Shown here piece by piece: positions 33,999-43,102 of a stretch of 64,000 bases of DNA. Position 1 is the stretch's first letter, and each line of letters begins with the position of its first letter. The notes under the pieces are model-generated. The model had not been told where the DNA came from. It ran no database searches and saw nothing but the letters and a program-made list of their open reading frames with translations. The position numbers and the translations under genes are program-made. Source of the stretch: Bordetella petrii (lineage in GTDB: Bacteria; Pseudomonadota; Gammaproteobacteria; Burkholderiales; Burkholderiaceae_B); the NCBI RefSeq assembly GCF_000067205.1, contig NC_010170.1:1426001-1490000 (forward strand), in the 5' to 3' direction.

Positions 33999-34934
33999 TC
34001 AGGCCGCAAGGCGGGGGCGGTTGACGACCTGGTTGTCAACGCCGTTGACCAGGGCGGTCAGCGAGATGTCGAAGACGATCTCGGCGAAAGGACCATCGAG
34101 CCCTTCGGCCTGGATGCTGGCCTGGTCGGCGTGCTCGACCAGCGGAGGGACGAGCCCTTCGCGGGTGGCATAGGCGAAATCGTCGAAGACCAGCGGATCA
34201 CCATCGATGTTGATCTGCGTCGTCAGCTTGCGGTGACCCTCGGCGGTGACGAAGAAGTGGATGTGAGCGGGGCGGTTGCCATGCCGTCCCAGTTCGTTGA
34301 GCAGGCCTTGCGTGGGACCGTCAGGCGGACAGCCATAGCCCTTGGGCACGATGCTCTGGAACTTGTAACGTCCCTGGGCGTCGGTGATGATGGTGCGGCG
34401 CATGTTGAACGGCTTTTGCTCGCCCGTGGGGTCATAGTGGGAGTAGAAGCCCTTGGTATTGGCGTGCCAGACCTCGACCTGCGCGCCGGGCAGCGGCTTG
34501 CCATCCGCGCCGCGGACCGTGCCGTGCATGATCAGCGTGTGGCCGTCCTTGTCGCTGCCATCGTCCAGCCGCGCATAGCCGTGCTCGACAGGCGCGCCGG
34601 CCACGTACAGAGGGCCCTCGATGGTGCGCGGCGTGGCGTCCGAGATCCCGAGGGCGGCATCTTCGGCATCCATGCGCATGTCCAGGTAACGATCGAAGCC
34701 CAGGCCGGGCGAGAGCAAGCCTGCTTCGCCGCTGGCGCCGAGCCGGTTCAGATACGCAATGCCCGCCCAGTACTCGTCAGAGGTGACCTTCAGATCTTCG
34801 ATGGTCTTGTACAGATCGGACAGGATGCGGTGGACGATCTGCTTGACGCGCGGATTGCCACCGCTCTGGTCCAGGCCACTGGCCAAACGCAGGAAGTCCT
34901 GCACCTCGGGAGTATTGAAAATTTGGACGCTCAT
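33999..34934 (-). CDS. catA: Catechol 1,2-dioxygenase
   Basis: 311 residues. Intradiol dioxygenase with Fe(III) ligands visible as Tyr in EGPLYVAGAP, Tyr in GFYSHYDP, and two His in RPAHIHFFV. It cleaves catechol between the hydroxyls to cis,cis-muconate. It lies between catB and benA on the same strand. Confidence 0.94.
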   Translation of the reverse strand: MSVQIFNTPEVQDFLRLASGLDQSGGNPRVKQIVHRILSDLYKTIEDLKVTSDEYWAGIAYLNRLGASGEAGLLSPGLGFDRYLDMRMDAEDAALGISDATPRTIEGPLYVAGAPVEHGYARLDDGSDKDGHTLIMHGTVRGADGKPLPGAQVEVWHANTKGFYSHYDPTGEQKPFNMRRTIITDAQGRYKFQSIVPKGYGCPPDGPTQGLLNELGRHGNRPAHIHFFVTAEGHRKLTTQINIDGDPLVFDDFAYATREGLVPPLVEHADQASIQAEGLDGPFAEIVFDISLTALVNGVDNQVVNRPRLAA

Positions 34935-34976
34935 CGCTGTCTCCTTCCTCGGATCGTCGTGGGTTAAAAACGTGGG

Positions 34977-36173
34977 TCAATTGAAGGTCGCGACGGGCTG
35001 GGCTGCCGCCACGACGGCGCCCTGCTTCCTGTCGCGGCGGAAGAACTGGACGCGGTCTTCATCCAGTGCGATGCCCAGGCCCGGCCCCGTCGGCACTGCG
35101 AGCTGGAAGTCCGTGTACTGCAGGGGCTGGGCCAGGATTTCTTCGGTCAGCAACAAGGGGCCGAACAGTTCGGTACCCCATTGCAGATCGCGGAAGCTAG
35201 CGAATGCATGCGCCGAGGCGATCGTGCCGATCGCGCCCTCCAACATGGTTCCGCCATAGAGTTCGATGCCCGCTGCGTCGGCGATCGCCGCCACCTGCTG
35301 GGCTGCCCGCAGGCCGCCGGACTGTTCGGTTTTGACCGCGAATACGTCGGCACCGGCGACACGCGCCAGGGCGAATGCCGAGGCTGGACCCGTCAGCGAT
35401 TCGTCGGCCATCACGGCAATCGCAAAGCGGCCTTTCAGGCGCGCCATTGCGTCGGCACAGGCCACGGGCTGTTCCACCAGCTCGCATCCCGCGTCGACCA
35501 GCCCGGCCAAGCCGCGCTGGGCTTCGAGTTCGCTCCAGGCCATGTTCACGTCCACCCGCACGGCGCCGCGATTGCCCAGTGCTTTCTTGATGGCGGCGAC
35601 GTGGGCTACGTCGGCATCCACGGCGCGGCGGCCGATCTTGAGCTTGAAAATGTTGTGGCGGCGCTGCGCCAGCATGCGCTCGGCCTCGTCAATATCCTTG
35701 GCCGTATCGCCCGAAGCCAGCGTCCAGGCCACCGGCAGGCTGTCGCGCACCCGGCCGCCCAGCAGTTGGGACACCGGCAGACCCGTGCGCTGCCCCAGCG
35801 CGTCGAACAGCGCGGTCTCCACAGCGCACTTGGCGAAGCGGTTGTCGTGGATGGCCTTGTTGAGCCTGGCCATGATGGCGGGCACGTGGCTGGCATCCGC
35901 GCCGATCAGCAGGGGCGCGAAATAGGTATCGATGGCCAGCTGCATGCCCTCGGGCGATTCGGCGCCATAGGCCAACCCGCCGATCGTCGTCCCTTCGCCC
36001 ACCCCCACTGTGCCGTCCGAGCAGTAGAGGCGCACGATCATCAGCGTCTGGCCGTTCATCGTCACCATCGACAACTGATGGGGACGGATCGTAGGCAGAT
36101 CCAATAAGAAGGTCTCCACCCGCTCGATGAGCGCCGGAGCCGCGCAAACTTGAAAGCGTTGTGTGTTTTCCAT
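34977..36173 (-). CDS. catB: Muconate cycloisomerase
   Basis: 398 residues from ATG 36173. Enolase superfamily: the KxK catalytic motif in NIFKLKIGRR, metal ligands in RVDVNMAW and MADESLTG, and a C-terminal KTEQSGGL. It lactonises cis,cis-muconate to muconolactone. It is the first gene of the leftward cluster, facing the LysR regulator across a 141-bp gap that carries the operator. Confidence 0.93.
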   Translation of the reverse strand: MENTQRFQVCAAPALIERVETFLLDLPTIRPHQLSMVTMNGQTLMIVRLYCSDGTVGVGEGTTIGGLAYGAESPEGMQLAIDTYFAPLLIGADASHVPAIMARLNKAIHDNRFAKCAVETALFDALGQRTGLPVSQLLGGRVRDSLPVAWTLASGDTAKDIDEAERMLAQRRHNIFKLKIGRRAVDADVAHVAAIKKALGNRGAVRVDVNMAWSELEAQRGLAGLVDAGCELVEQPVACADAMARLKGRFAIAVMADESLTGPASAFALARVAGADVFAVKTEQSGGLRAAQQVAAIADAAGIELYGGTMLEGAIGTIASAHAFASFRDLQWGTELFGPLLLTEEILAQPLQYTDFQLAVPTGPGLGIALDEDRVQFFRRDRKQGAVVAAAQPVATFN

Positions 36174-36230
36174 GGCCCCGATTGGACGCCAAGCCATGCG
36201 TTCCGCCCAACACTAAATTTGTCTAATTCA

Positions 36231-36245
36231 ATACCCTGAAGGTAT
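36231..36245. promoter_or_regulatory. BenM/CatM-type operator in the catB-catR gap
   Basis: ATAC-CCTGAAG-GTAT, a perfect match to the ATAC-N7-GTAT consensus bound by BenM and CatM, 58 bp upstream of catB and 70 bp upstream of the regulator start. Such sites mediate muconate-responsive activation of cat/ben genes and autorepression of the regulator. Confidence 0.8.
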
Positions 36246-36314
36246 AATTTTACTAGCGAGTCATATAAATCAATGACTTACAAAAAAGCCCATGCCTATA
36301 TATGGTTTTCCCTT

Positions 36315-37271
36315 ATGGATGTCCGCCAGCTTAGATACTTCGTTGCCGTAGCCAACACGCGCAACTTCACACGCGCCTCCGAACAGCTTCACATCGCCCA
36401 GCCCCCGCTGAGCCGGCAGATTCAACTGCTCGAAGAGGAACTGGGCGTGCAGCTCCTGCTGCGCAACAGCCGGCCGCTGCGCCTGACCGAGGCCGGACGC
36501 AGTTTTTACGAACAAGCGCTGCAAATCATCAACCGCCTAGACCAGCTCAAGAACACCACCCGGCAGATCGGCCTTAATCAGCGCCAAACCTTGTCCATCG
36601 GCTTTGTCGCTTCCACCCTGTACGGCGGTCTGCCCATGCTGGTGCGCAAACTGCGACAGCGCTATCCCGAAGTGGACATACAACTTGTGGAACTGACTTC
36701 GATGCAGCAGTTCGCCGCGCTGAAGTCGGGGCGCATCGACGTGGGTTTCGGGCGCATTCGCAGTAACGACTCGTCGGTGGAACGCATCGTCCTGCGCGAG
36801 GAGCGGTTGGTCCTGGCGCTTCCGCCGGGTTCGCCACTGACTGAAGGCGACGAGCAAGTCACCCTCAAAGCCCTGGAGGGGCAAAAGCTCATCGTGTATC
36901 CCAAGGAGCCGCGCCCGAGCTTCGCCGACCACATTCTGAGCCTGCTCAATGACCAGGCGATCCGGCCCTCGGAGATCCACGAGGTGCGCGAGATCCAGAC
37001 CGCGCTGGGTCTGGTCGCTGCCGAGTCGGGGATCTGCCTCATTCCCGCTTCCGCCCGACTGCGCAACGACCTGCACTACCGCCTGATCGACGACACGCGG
37101 GCCACCTCGCCGATCATTCTGACCCACCGAATCAACGACAACGGCTGGTACATCGACGCCGTCAAGCAAGTGGTGGCCGACATGTATGCGGAAAAGCCGG
37201 CTTGGCTGGACGTAGAGCACAACATTTTTCCGAAAGTCGATTTGCCGAAACCTACCTCGCACGAACGTTGA
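36315..37271 (+). CDS. LysR regulator, CatR/BenM type
   Basis: 318 residues. The HTH MDVRQLRYFVAVANTRNFTRASEQL with IAQPPLSRQIQLLEEELG is the CatM/BenM/CatR signature, followed by an effector domain. It is divergent from catB with the ATAC-N7-GTAT operator between. Start ATG 36315 is preferred to 36273 because family alignments begin at MDVRQL. The effector is probably cis,cis-muconate, alone or with benzoate. Confidence 0.9.
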   Translation: MDVRQLRYFVAVANTRNFTRASEQLHIAQPPLSRQIQLLEEELGVQLLLRNSRPLRLTEAGRSFYEQALQIINRLDQLKNTTRQIGLNQRQTLSIGFVASTLYGGLPMLVRKLRQRYPEVDIQLVELTSMQQFAALKSGRIDVGFGRIRSNDSSVERIVLREERLVLALPPGSPLTEGDEQVTLKALEGQKLIVYPKEPRPSFADHILSLLNDQAIRPSEIHEVREIQTALGLVAAESGICLIPASARLRNDLHYRLIDDTRATSPIILTHRINDNGWYIDAVKQVVADMYAEKPAWLDVEHNIFPKVDLPKPTSHER

Positions 37272-37638
37272 CCGCACGCCGCTGAAGATGCGGCGCGGCC
37301 CATGTCGGTTAGCACTGGCGGCGAGCTGCGTACCAGGGACACAGGGTGCCTGTGACAGGACGGCCAGGCTTAACGATGATGTCGACCTATCTGGTGGATA
37401 TTGAAGGAACAGTACGCCGGAAGGTGTAGCGTCGGAACGTAATCCAACTGGACCCTCGGGTTCCCGGTTCAGGCGGTGGCGTATTGTTTCTTGTGTGATT
37501 ACCGCAGACGGCGCAGCATTGTGAGACACATTGCCCCGTGGCGGAATCACCGATTACAACCTGCGGTTTCGATTATCGCTTCCGGCATCCACCCTCAGAG
37601 GGAGGGTATTTGTTGTCCTCCTCAGCTTGGAACTTCAA
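37272..37638. other. Gap between catR and IS5 copy 1
   Basis: 367 bp with no convincing coding sequence on either strand. A weak hairpin (ACCCTC-agagg-GAGGGT-like, near 37590-37610) followed by a short T-rich stretch may end the catR transcript. IS5 copy 1 begins at the CTAG at its right edge. Confidence 0.5.
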
Positions 37639-38468
37639 CTAGGGCGTGTTAACACTAATAGCGATTGCGTCCACTGCGGCGGATACTTCGGGGCATGGAG
37701 ATCACACCCGAGCAATTCGCCACGATTGAGCACTGCCTGCCCAAGCAGCGTGGCAACGTCAGCCTGAGCAATCTGCAGGTGGTCAATGCGATCCTCTACG
37801 TGGCCGAACATGGTTGCAAGTGGCGCGGACTGCCCAAACGCTTCGGCAACTGGCACACGATTTACACGCGCATGAATCGCTGGACCAAAGCTGGCGTCCT
37901 GGATCGCATGTTCGAGGAGTTGCAGCGTGCGCAAGTCGTGCGTATCAGGATCGAAGCCGTCTCGCTGGACTCCACAAGCATCAAGGTCCATCCCGACGGC
38001 ACAGGGGCACTAAAAAAAACGGTCCGCAGTCCATCGGAAAGTCCCGAGGTGGATGGAACACCAAGATTCATATGGTTGCCGCGGATGCTCGAACGGCCGT
38101 GACGTTTTCGCTCTCGCCTGGGCAGGCGCACGACGCACCCGAAGGCCGGCGCCTGCTCAGCAGTCTTGGGCCGACCAGCAGACCGGTGCATTTGTTGATG
38201 GACCGTGCCTACGAAGGCAACGAGACACGGCAGCTGGCACTGGATCTGGGTTTCATTCCGGTGGTGCCACCAATGAAGACGCGGATCGAACCGTGGGACT
38301 ACGACCGCGAGATGTACAAGCGCCGCAATGAGGTGGAGCGGTTGTTCCGTCGACTCAAAGGCTATCGCCGTATCTTCTCGCGGTTCGAGAAACTCGACCT
38401 CATGTTCCTGGGCTTCATCAGCTTCGTGCTCGTCGCTGATGGACTGAGGATGTGTTAACAGGCCCTAG
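37639..38468 (+). mobile_element. IS5-family insertion sequence, copy 1
   Basis: 830 bp bounded by CTAG, with terminal repeats that read inward CTAGGGCGTGTTAACAC and, at the right, the inverse with one mismatch. It has the same ends and nearly the same sequence as copy 2 at 48462-49290. Both lie in the same orientation and enclose about 10 kb that includes the nitrile-hydratase operon. Confidence 0.9.
37695..38458 (+). CDS. IS5-family transposase (two frames joined by -1 frameshift)
   Basis: The first frame (MEITPEQFATIEHCLPKQRG onward) carries the N-terminal domain to HPDGTGALKK. The catalytic C-terminal part (VHLLMDRAYEGNETR with the second Asp, and EVERLFRRLKGYRRI with Glu) is in the -1 frame. 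The switch point is an A8 run at about 38012-38019, the usual frameshift signal for this IS group. Probably functional, giving about 254 residues. Confidence 0.8.
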
Positions 38469-38606
38469 CCCAACCAAAAATTCGTTCAATGCGCCCACGC
38501 ACCCGGCTCGTGGTTTCGTCCTTGGTGTTCCAGATCGGCTTCAGGATCCGGCGAATATGGTCGACGGTAATGTCATCGACTGGTAGCTTTCCAATGATTG
38601 GATGGG
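38469..38606 (-). pseudogene. P4-type tyrosine integrase remnant
   Basis: About 43 codons between the IS5 right end and the IS3 orfA fragment read, on the minus strand, HPIIGKLPVDDITVDHI and LKPIWNTKDETTSRVRGRIE. This is the core-binding region that precedes the catalytic domain in P4-like phage/island integrases. It is cut by IS5 at 38468 and by the orfA fragment at about 38606. It could be the decayed integrase of this ICE or of another island. Confidence 0.75.
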
Positions 38607-38735
38607 CATCCATTTGTACAGGCTGTGGGTGCTCACGCCCAGGCGGTTGGAGACATCGGCCACGCTGTGGCCCTGGTCAAGGATTTGTTTGACCGCCTCG
38701 GTCTTGAATTCTTCGGGGTAACGTTGACTGCTCAT
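38607..38735 (-). pseudogene. IS3-family orfA 5' fragment
   Basis: 43 codons: MSSQRYPEEFKTEAVKQIL, GHSVADVSNRLGVSTHSLYKW, the N-terminal HTH of an IS3-group OrfA. It is truncated at YKW, where the integrase remnant begins. It belongs to a different IS3 element from the interrupted one to its right. Confidence 0.8.
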
Positions 38736-38808
38736 ACGGGCTCCTATTGGACAGGAAATAGGAGGCTCTTGAACCGCCCCGGGAATCGTGGAGGCCGGTT
38801 GGTTTAAG

Positions 38809-39031
38809 TCAGGCCACCACCATGGAGGCCTGATTGGCGAGTTGCCGGTAGTAGTTTGCCTCAGCCTCGGCCGGCGGGATGTAGCCGATGGGTTCGAGCA
38901 GCCGGTGGTGGTTGAACCATGACACCCATGGGAGGGTAGCCAGCTCCACCGACTCCTTGGTCCTCCATGGGGCTCGCCGATGGATCAATTCGGCCTTGTA
39001 CAGCCCGTTGATCGTCTCGGCCAGCGCGTTG
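38809..39031 (-). pseudogene. IS3 orfB 3' part (separated by the insert)
   Basis: Encodes the C-terminal quarter of OrfB: NALAETINGLYKAELIHRR (holding the catalytic Glu of the DDE triad) to NYYRQLANQASMVVA. The matching 5' part ends at 42418, and the two halves rejoin exactly across the inserted element. Confidence 0.88.
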
Positions 39032-39083
39032 GAGCGAGCAGGCAACTGCGCCGCATGGTGACATTGAGAGTCGACCTTTTCGG

Positions 39084-39323
39084 GTGACGCATCCGCACCA
39101 TCCATTGTTTGGCCAGGAGTTTGATCTGGTCATGCGCGGCGTGAACTGGCATGAGGACAGGGCCTTCTTCCATGACTGTGCCGGCCGCGTGCGCTCGCTA
39201 CCGACGAGCTGGACTGACCTTGTCGCCGAGGATCCCTTCAACGCAGTGGCCGCCGGACGAGCCGCGTTCCGGCTCCGGGAACTGCTCGATCTGGTGCAGC
39301 TCATCGGGAGCTTGAAGCCATGA
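39084..39323 (+). CDS. DUF5372 family protein
   Basis: 79 residues: MTHPHHPLFGQEFDLVMRG, EDRAFFHDCAGRVRSLPTSW, ending in LVQLIGSLKP. I recognise this as the small DUF5372 protein that accompanies recombinase elements of this kind. It begins 52 bp inside the left boundary. Role unknown; DNA-end recognition or accessory to integration is possible. Confidence 0.7.
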   Translation: MTHPHHPLFGQEFDLVMRGVNWHEDRAFFHDCAGRVRSLPTSWTDLVAEDPFNAVAAGRAAFRLRELLDLVQLIGSLKP

Positions 39324-39554
39324 ACCGATGCCTTCGATGTAAGGACAAATATGTTCATGTTGTAAAGTCAATCATGTGCATGCCACTGATTGGGTCTAGG
39401 CGCTCTCGCTCGGACTCTTCCATGCTCGTTCACGTAGTTGTCTATGAGAGACTGGTCAAATTGATGAGCAAGCCGATAAATTGCCTTGACATCGACGTCG
39501 ACCTGCTCATAATCATATTTACAGTAAAACGTCTGTCAGATCTGAGGAGCTTGC

Positions 39555-40324
39555 ATGCCAGAGGATCGAAGCAAGCAAGATGCCTTGCGCCAACACGCCA
39601 CGCTCAACCCACGTCCTGCCGGCGTCACTCACGCGCTGTTCGGAACCAGCGAGTTCTTCGATCCCCACGACCTGTTGCAGGTCAAGTACGAGATGCTGCG
39701 GCTCGTCAGCGTCGACAAGCGCTCGATCAGCGAAGCGGCCAAGTCCTGCGGCTTCTCGCGTCCCTCGTTCTACCAAGCCCAGGCCGCCTTCGAGCAACAC
39801 GGCTTGGCGGGCCTGATCGCGAACAAGCCCGGACCGCGCAGCGCCCACAAGCTCACGCCGGCGGTGATGCAGTTCCTGACAGAGGCGCGCGCCGCCGACC
39901 CGGGCGTGCGGGCCGAGCACTTGGCCGCGTGGGTGCGCAAGCGCTTCGGTGTACAGGTCCATCCGCGCAGCATCGAGCGGCAGCTGCTACGCAAAAAAAA
40001 ACCGCGCTGAATTCATCGTGCGCTTCGCCCACGCGTGCGCCGCGCAACGATGGCCTGATCGCCCGCTACGAAGAACTGCGACGCCAGGTGCTCGGGCGCT
40101 CCGGCGCGCAGGGGCATGGCTTGGCGCTGCTCATGCGTCGCGGCGTGAGTGCCTGGATGCAGGCGTGGAGTCAGTGCGTGGCGCCGCCGTCAGTGACGGT
40201 GGTGCCGCTCGCGCCGGTGCAAGGGCTCGATGACCAAGGCATTTGCCCTATGCAACTGCACACGGAGGTGGCAACGCTCTTGGCCAACATGGTTCTGTTC
40301 GCCCGTCAGGAGGTCCCCGCATGA
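39555..40324 (+). CDS. Helix-turn-helix protein with probable -1 frameshift extension
   Basis: The first frame (151 residues, stop 40010) has an HTH pair: VDKRSISEAAKSCGFSRPSFYQ and a second winged-helix segment, LTPAVMQFLTEARAADPGVR to GVQVHPRSIERQL. It ends in an A9 run (39993-40001). The -1 frame stays open from there to a TGA at 40324, encoding DGLIARYEELRRQVLGRSGA and onward, and its stop overlaps the recombinase ATG (ATGATGA). A frameshifted product would be about 256 residues. The extension has coding character and the overlap argues it is translated. Confidence 0.65.
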
Positions 40325-42411
40325 TGAACGATCCGCATCAGAAGGTGCAGGCCAGCCACCTCAAGCGCAATGCCTACGTGTACGTGCGTCAGTCGACGCT
40401 GCGCCAAGTGTTCGAGAACACCGAGAGTACCAAGCGCCAGTACGGGCTGCGCCAGCGCGCCGTGGCGCTCGGCTGGACCGAAGAACGCATCATCGTGATC
40501 GACAGCGATCTCGGCCAGTCAGGGGCCTCATCGGACCGGGAGGGCTTCCAGCGCCTGGTGGCCGAGGTCGGCATGGGGCATGCCGGCATCGTGCTCGGCT
40601 TGGAGGTCTCGCGCCTGGCGCGCAACTCCATGGACTGGCACCGGCTGCTGGAGATCTGCGCGCTGACCGGCACATTGATCTGCGACGAAGACGGTGCGTA
40701 CGACCCGGCGCACTTCAACGACCGCCTGCTGCTCGGTCTCAAGGGCACCATGAGCGAGGCCGAGCTGCACGTGCTGCGAGCACGCCTGCAAGGCGGGATC
40801 CTGAACAAGGCGCGCCGCGGCGAGTTGGAGATGCGCCCGCCCGTGGGGATGGTCTACGACAGCGAGGGTGTGCTCGGCCTGGATCCGGATCGGCAGGTGC
40901 AGCATTGCCTGAGGTGGTTGTTCGCCACCTTCGCCCGCACGGGGTCGGCCCGCGCCACCGTCAAGGCCGCGCAGCGTGAGCACCTGGCGTTCCCACGACG
41001 CTGCGGCAAGGGCGCACACAAGGGAGAATTGCTCTGGGGCGAGCTCTGTCACGATCAGGTGCTGCGCGTGCTGCACAACCCAAGATATGCCGGCGCCTTC
41101 GTCTATGGTCGCAGCCATACGCGCCGCAGCGTCGACGGCGTCGCCCGTTTGCAGCGCATGCCTCGGGAGCAATGGATTACGTTGATTCCCGAGACACATG
41201 CGGGCTACATCTCCTGGGACGAGTATGAGCACAACCAGCGTCGTCTTCACGAGAGCGCGCAGGCGATGGGTGCCGATCGACGCCGTGGGCCGGCGCGCGA
41301 GGGGCCCGCATTGCTGCAAGGCCTGGTGCTGTGCGGGCGCTGCGGCATGCGCATGACGGTTGGCTATCACAGCCGCCATGGCCAGCTGTGCCCCGAGTAT
41401 GTCTGTCAGCGCGAGGGCATCAGTCGTGGCGAAGCGGTGTGCCAGCGCATCCCTGGTTCGGGCATCGACGAGGTCATCGGCGCCCTGCTCGTCGAAGCGG
41501 TCAATCCCGTCGCGCTCGAGGTGACGCTGGCAGTGCAACGTGAACTGCAGTCTCGCTTCGAAGAAGCCGACCGGCTGCGTCATGCCCAGGTCGAACGTGC
41601 GCAATACGAGTGCGAGTTGGCGCAGCGCCGCTATTTGCGTGTGGACCCCGACAACCGGCTGGTCGCCGATTCGCTGGAAGCGCATTGGAACGACAAGCTG
41701 CGCGCCTTGGCCGAAGCGCACGAGGAGTACGCGCGCCGCTGCAAGCAGGACGCACATGTATTGACGCAAGAGCATTGCAGCGCAATCCTCGCGCTGGCCT
41801 CGGACTTCCCGCGTCTGTGGAGCGATCCCGCCACGCCCGATCGCGAGCGCAAGCGCATGGTCCGACTGCTGTTGGAGGATGTGACCTTGAATCGCGATGA
41901 GCAGATCAGCGTGCAGATCCGCTTCAAGGGTGGGGCTCGCAGGAGCCTGCATCTGCCACTGCCCTTGTGCTCCTGGAAGCTGCATGTCACGCCGTCGACG
42001 GTCGTGGAAGAGATCGACCGGTTGTTGAACGATCACACGCCCTTGCAGATCGCGGCCATCCTCAATGAGCGCGGCGTGACTTCAGGCGCCGGTGCGGCGT
42101 TCCATCCCCAACTCGTTGCTCGTCTGGCGCGCAATTACCAACTCAAGCCGCGCTATGAGCGCCTGCGCGAGCGTGGGCTCTTGACCCTCGAGGAAATGGC
42201 CGACAAGCTGCAGGTGACGCCCACGACGGTGAAGATATGGCTGCGCCACGGGCTGCTCCGTGGTCACGCGTACAGTGACAAGAATGAGTGTCTGTATGAG
42301 GAGCCGGGCGACGACGCTCCGCGCAAGACACTCGGCGCCAAGCTCTCGCAGCGACGCCTCGATGCGACGGTTCTCTCTGATCGTACGAAGGGGGTGCAGT
42401 ATGAAGCGTAG
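40321..42411 (+). CDS. Large serine recombinase with zinc ribbon
   Basis: 696 residues. The resolvase domain has the catalytic Ser at S25 (VYVRQST), with LGLEVSRLARNSMDWH and GTMSEAELHVLRARL. It is followed by a recombinase domain (about 180-310), a zinc beta-ribbon (LCGRCGMRMTVGY, with later Cys in QLCPEYVCQ), a coiled-coil stretch (about 410-490) and a C-terminal HTH (LTLEEMADKLQVTPTTVKIWL). It should move the surrounding element. Its stop lies 6 bp from the right boundary. Confidence 0.9.
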   Translation: MMNDPHQKVQASHLKRNAYVYVRQSTLRQVFENTESTKRQYGLRQRAVALGWTEERIIVIDSDLGQSGASSDREGFQRLVAEVGMGHAGIVLGLEVSRLARNSMDWHRLLEICALTGTLICDEDGAYDPAHFNDRLLLGLKGTMSEAELHVLRARLQGGILNKARRGELEMRPPVGMVYDSEGVLGLDPDRQVQHCLRWLFATFARTGSARATVKAAQREHLAFPRRCGKGAHKGELLWGELCHDQVLRVLHNPRYAGAFVYGRSHTRRSVDGVARLQRMPREQWITLIPETHAGYISWDEYEHNQRRLHESAQAMGADRRRGPAREGPALLQGLVLCGRCGMRMTVGYHSRHGQLCPEYVCQREGISRGEAVCQRIPGSGIDEVIGALLVEAVNPVALEVTLAVQRELQSRFEEADRLRHAQVERAQYECELAQRRYLRVDPDNRLVADSLEAHWNDKLRALAEAHEEYARRCKQDAHVLTQEHCSAILALASDFPRLWSDPATPDRERKRMVRLLLEDVTLNRDEQISVQIRFKGGARRSLHLPLPLCSWKLHVTPSTVVEEIDRLLNDHTPLQIAAILNERGVTSGAGAAFHPQLVARLARNYQLKPRYERLRERGLLTLEEMADKLQVTPTTVKIWLRHGLLRGHAYSDKNECLYEEPGDDAPRKTLGAKLSQRRLDATVLSDRTKGVQYEA

Positions 42412-42417
42412 TCCTTG

Positions 42418-43049
42418 TCGTAGCTGTCACCTTTGCTGCCCACCGAGGGCTCGATACCGGCCTGGGCCAGTCGCTCGGTGTAGCGGATGCTGACGTATTG
42501 CGACCCCCTGTCGGAGTGGCAAACCAGGCTGCCATCGCGCTCAGGCTGGCGCGCATACAGCGCCTGTTCCAGGGCATCGAGCACGAAGTCCGTGCGCATC
42601 GAACTGCTTACCCGCCAGCCCACGATGCGCCGGGCGTACACATCGATCACGAAGGCCACGTACAGCCAGCCCTGCCAGGTCGACACGTAGGTGAAGTCCG
42701 AGACCCAGAGCTGGTTGGGCCGGTCTGCTCTGAACACCCGGTTGACCCGGTCCAGCGGGCACGGCGCCCGACCATCGCTGATGGTGGTACGCACCACCTT
42801 GCCACGGCGCACGCCCTGCAAGCGCAGGCGCCGCATCAGCCGCTCGACCGTGCAGCGCGCCACCACAATGCCCTCGCGGTTCATTTGCTTCCAGACCTTG
42901 TCGGCGCCATAGACCCGCATGTTGGCCTGCCAGACGCGTTCAATGTGCGCCACCAGGGTGTCGTCACGTTGAGCGCGCGGACAGCGCAGTTGGGGGTTGC
43001 GTTGTTGAGCGGCGTGGCGCCAATAGCCTGACGGGGCGACCTGCAACAC
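42418..43049 (-). pseudogene. IS3 orfB 5' part (separated by the insert)
   Basis: Encodes the first three quarters of OrfB: HTH_21-like LVAHIERVWQANMRVYGADK, the integrase core with the first Asp in WVSDFTYVSTW and the second in CHSDRGSQYVS, ending at GSKGDSYD. The reading frame then enters the inserted element. In an intact copy it would be reached by frameshifting from orfA. Confidence 0.88.
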
Positions 43050-43102
43050 CTTGCAGATCGACTCGACCCCGTAGGCCTGTCGATACTGGTCGATGAAGCC
43101 CT

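Larger units (their letters stand above)
39032..42417 (+). mobile_element. Serine-recombinase transposable element (DUF5372-HTH-recombinase)
   Basis: About 3,386 bp inserted into IS3 orfB. The IS3 sequence reads GCGCGTTG up to 39031 and resumes with TCGTAGCTGTCACC at 42418; TTG occurs at both junctions, so a short shared core or duplication is possible. It carries a DUF5372 gene, an HTH gene with a likely frameshift extension, and a large serine recombinase whose stop lies 6 bp from the right end. No long terminal repeats were found. Confidence 0.8.
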
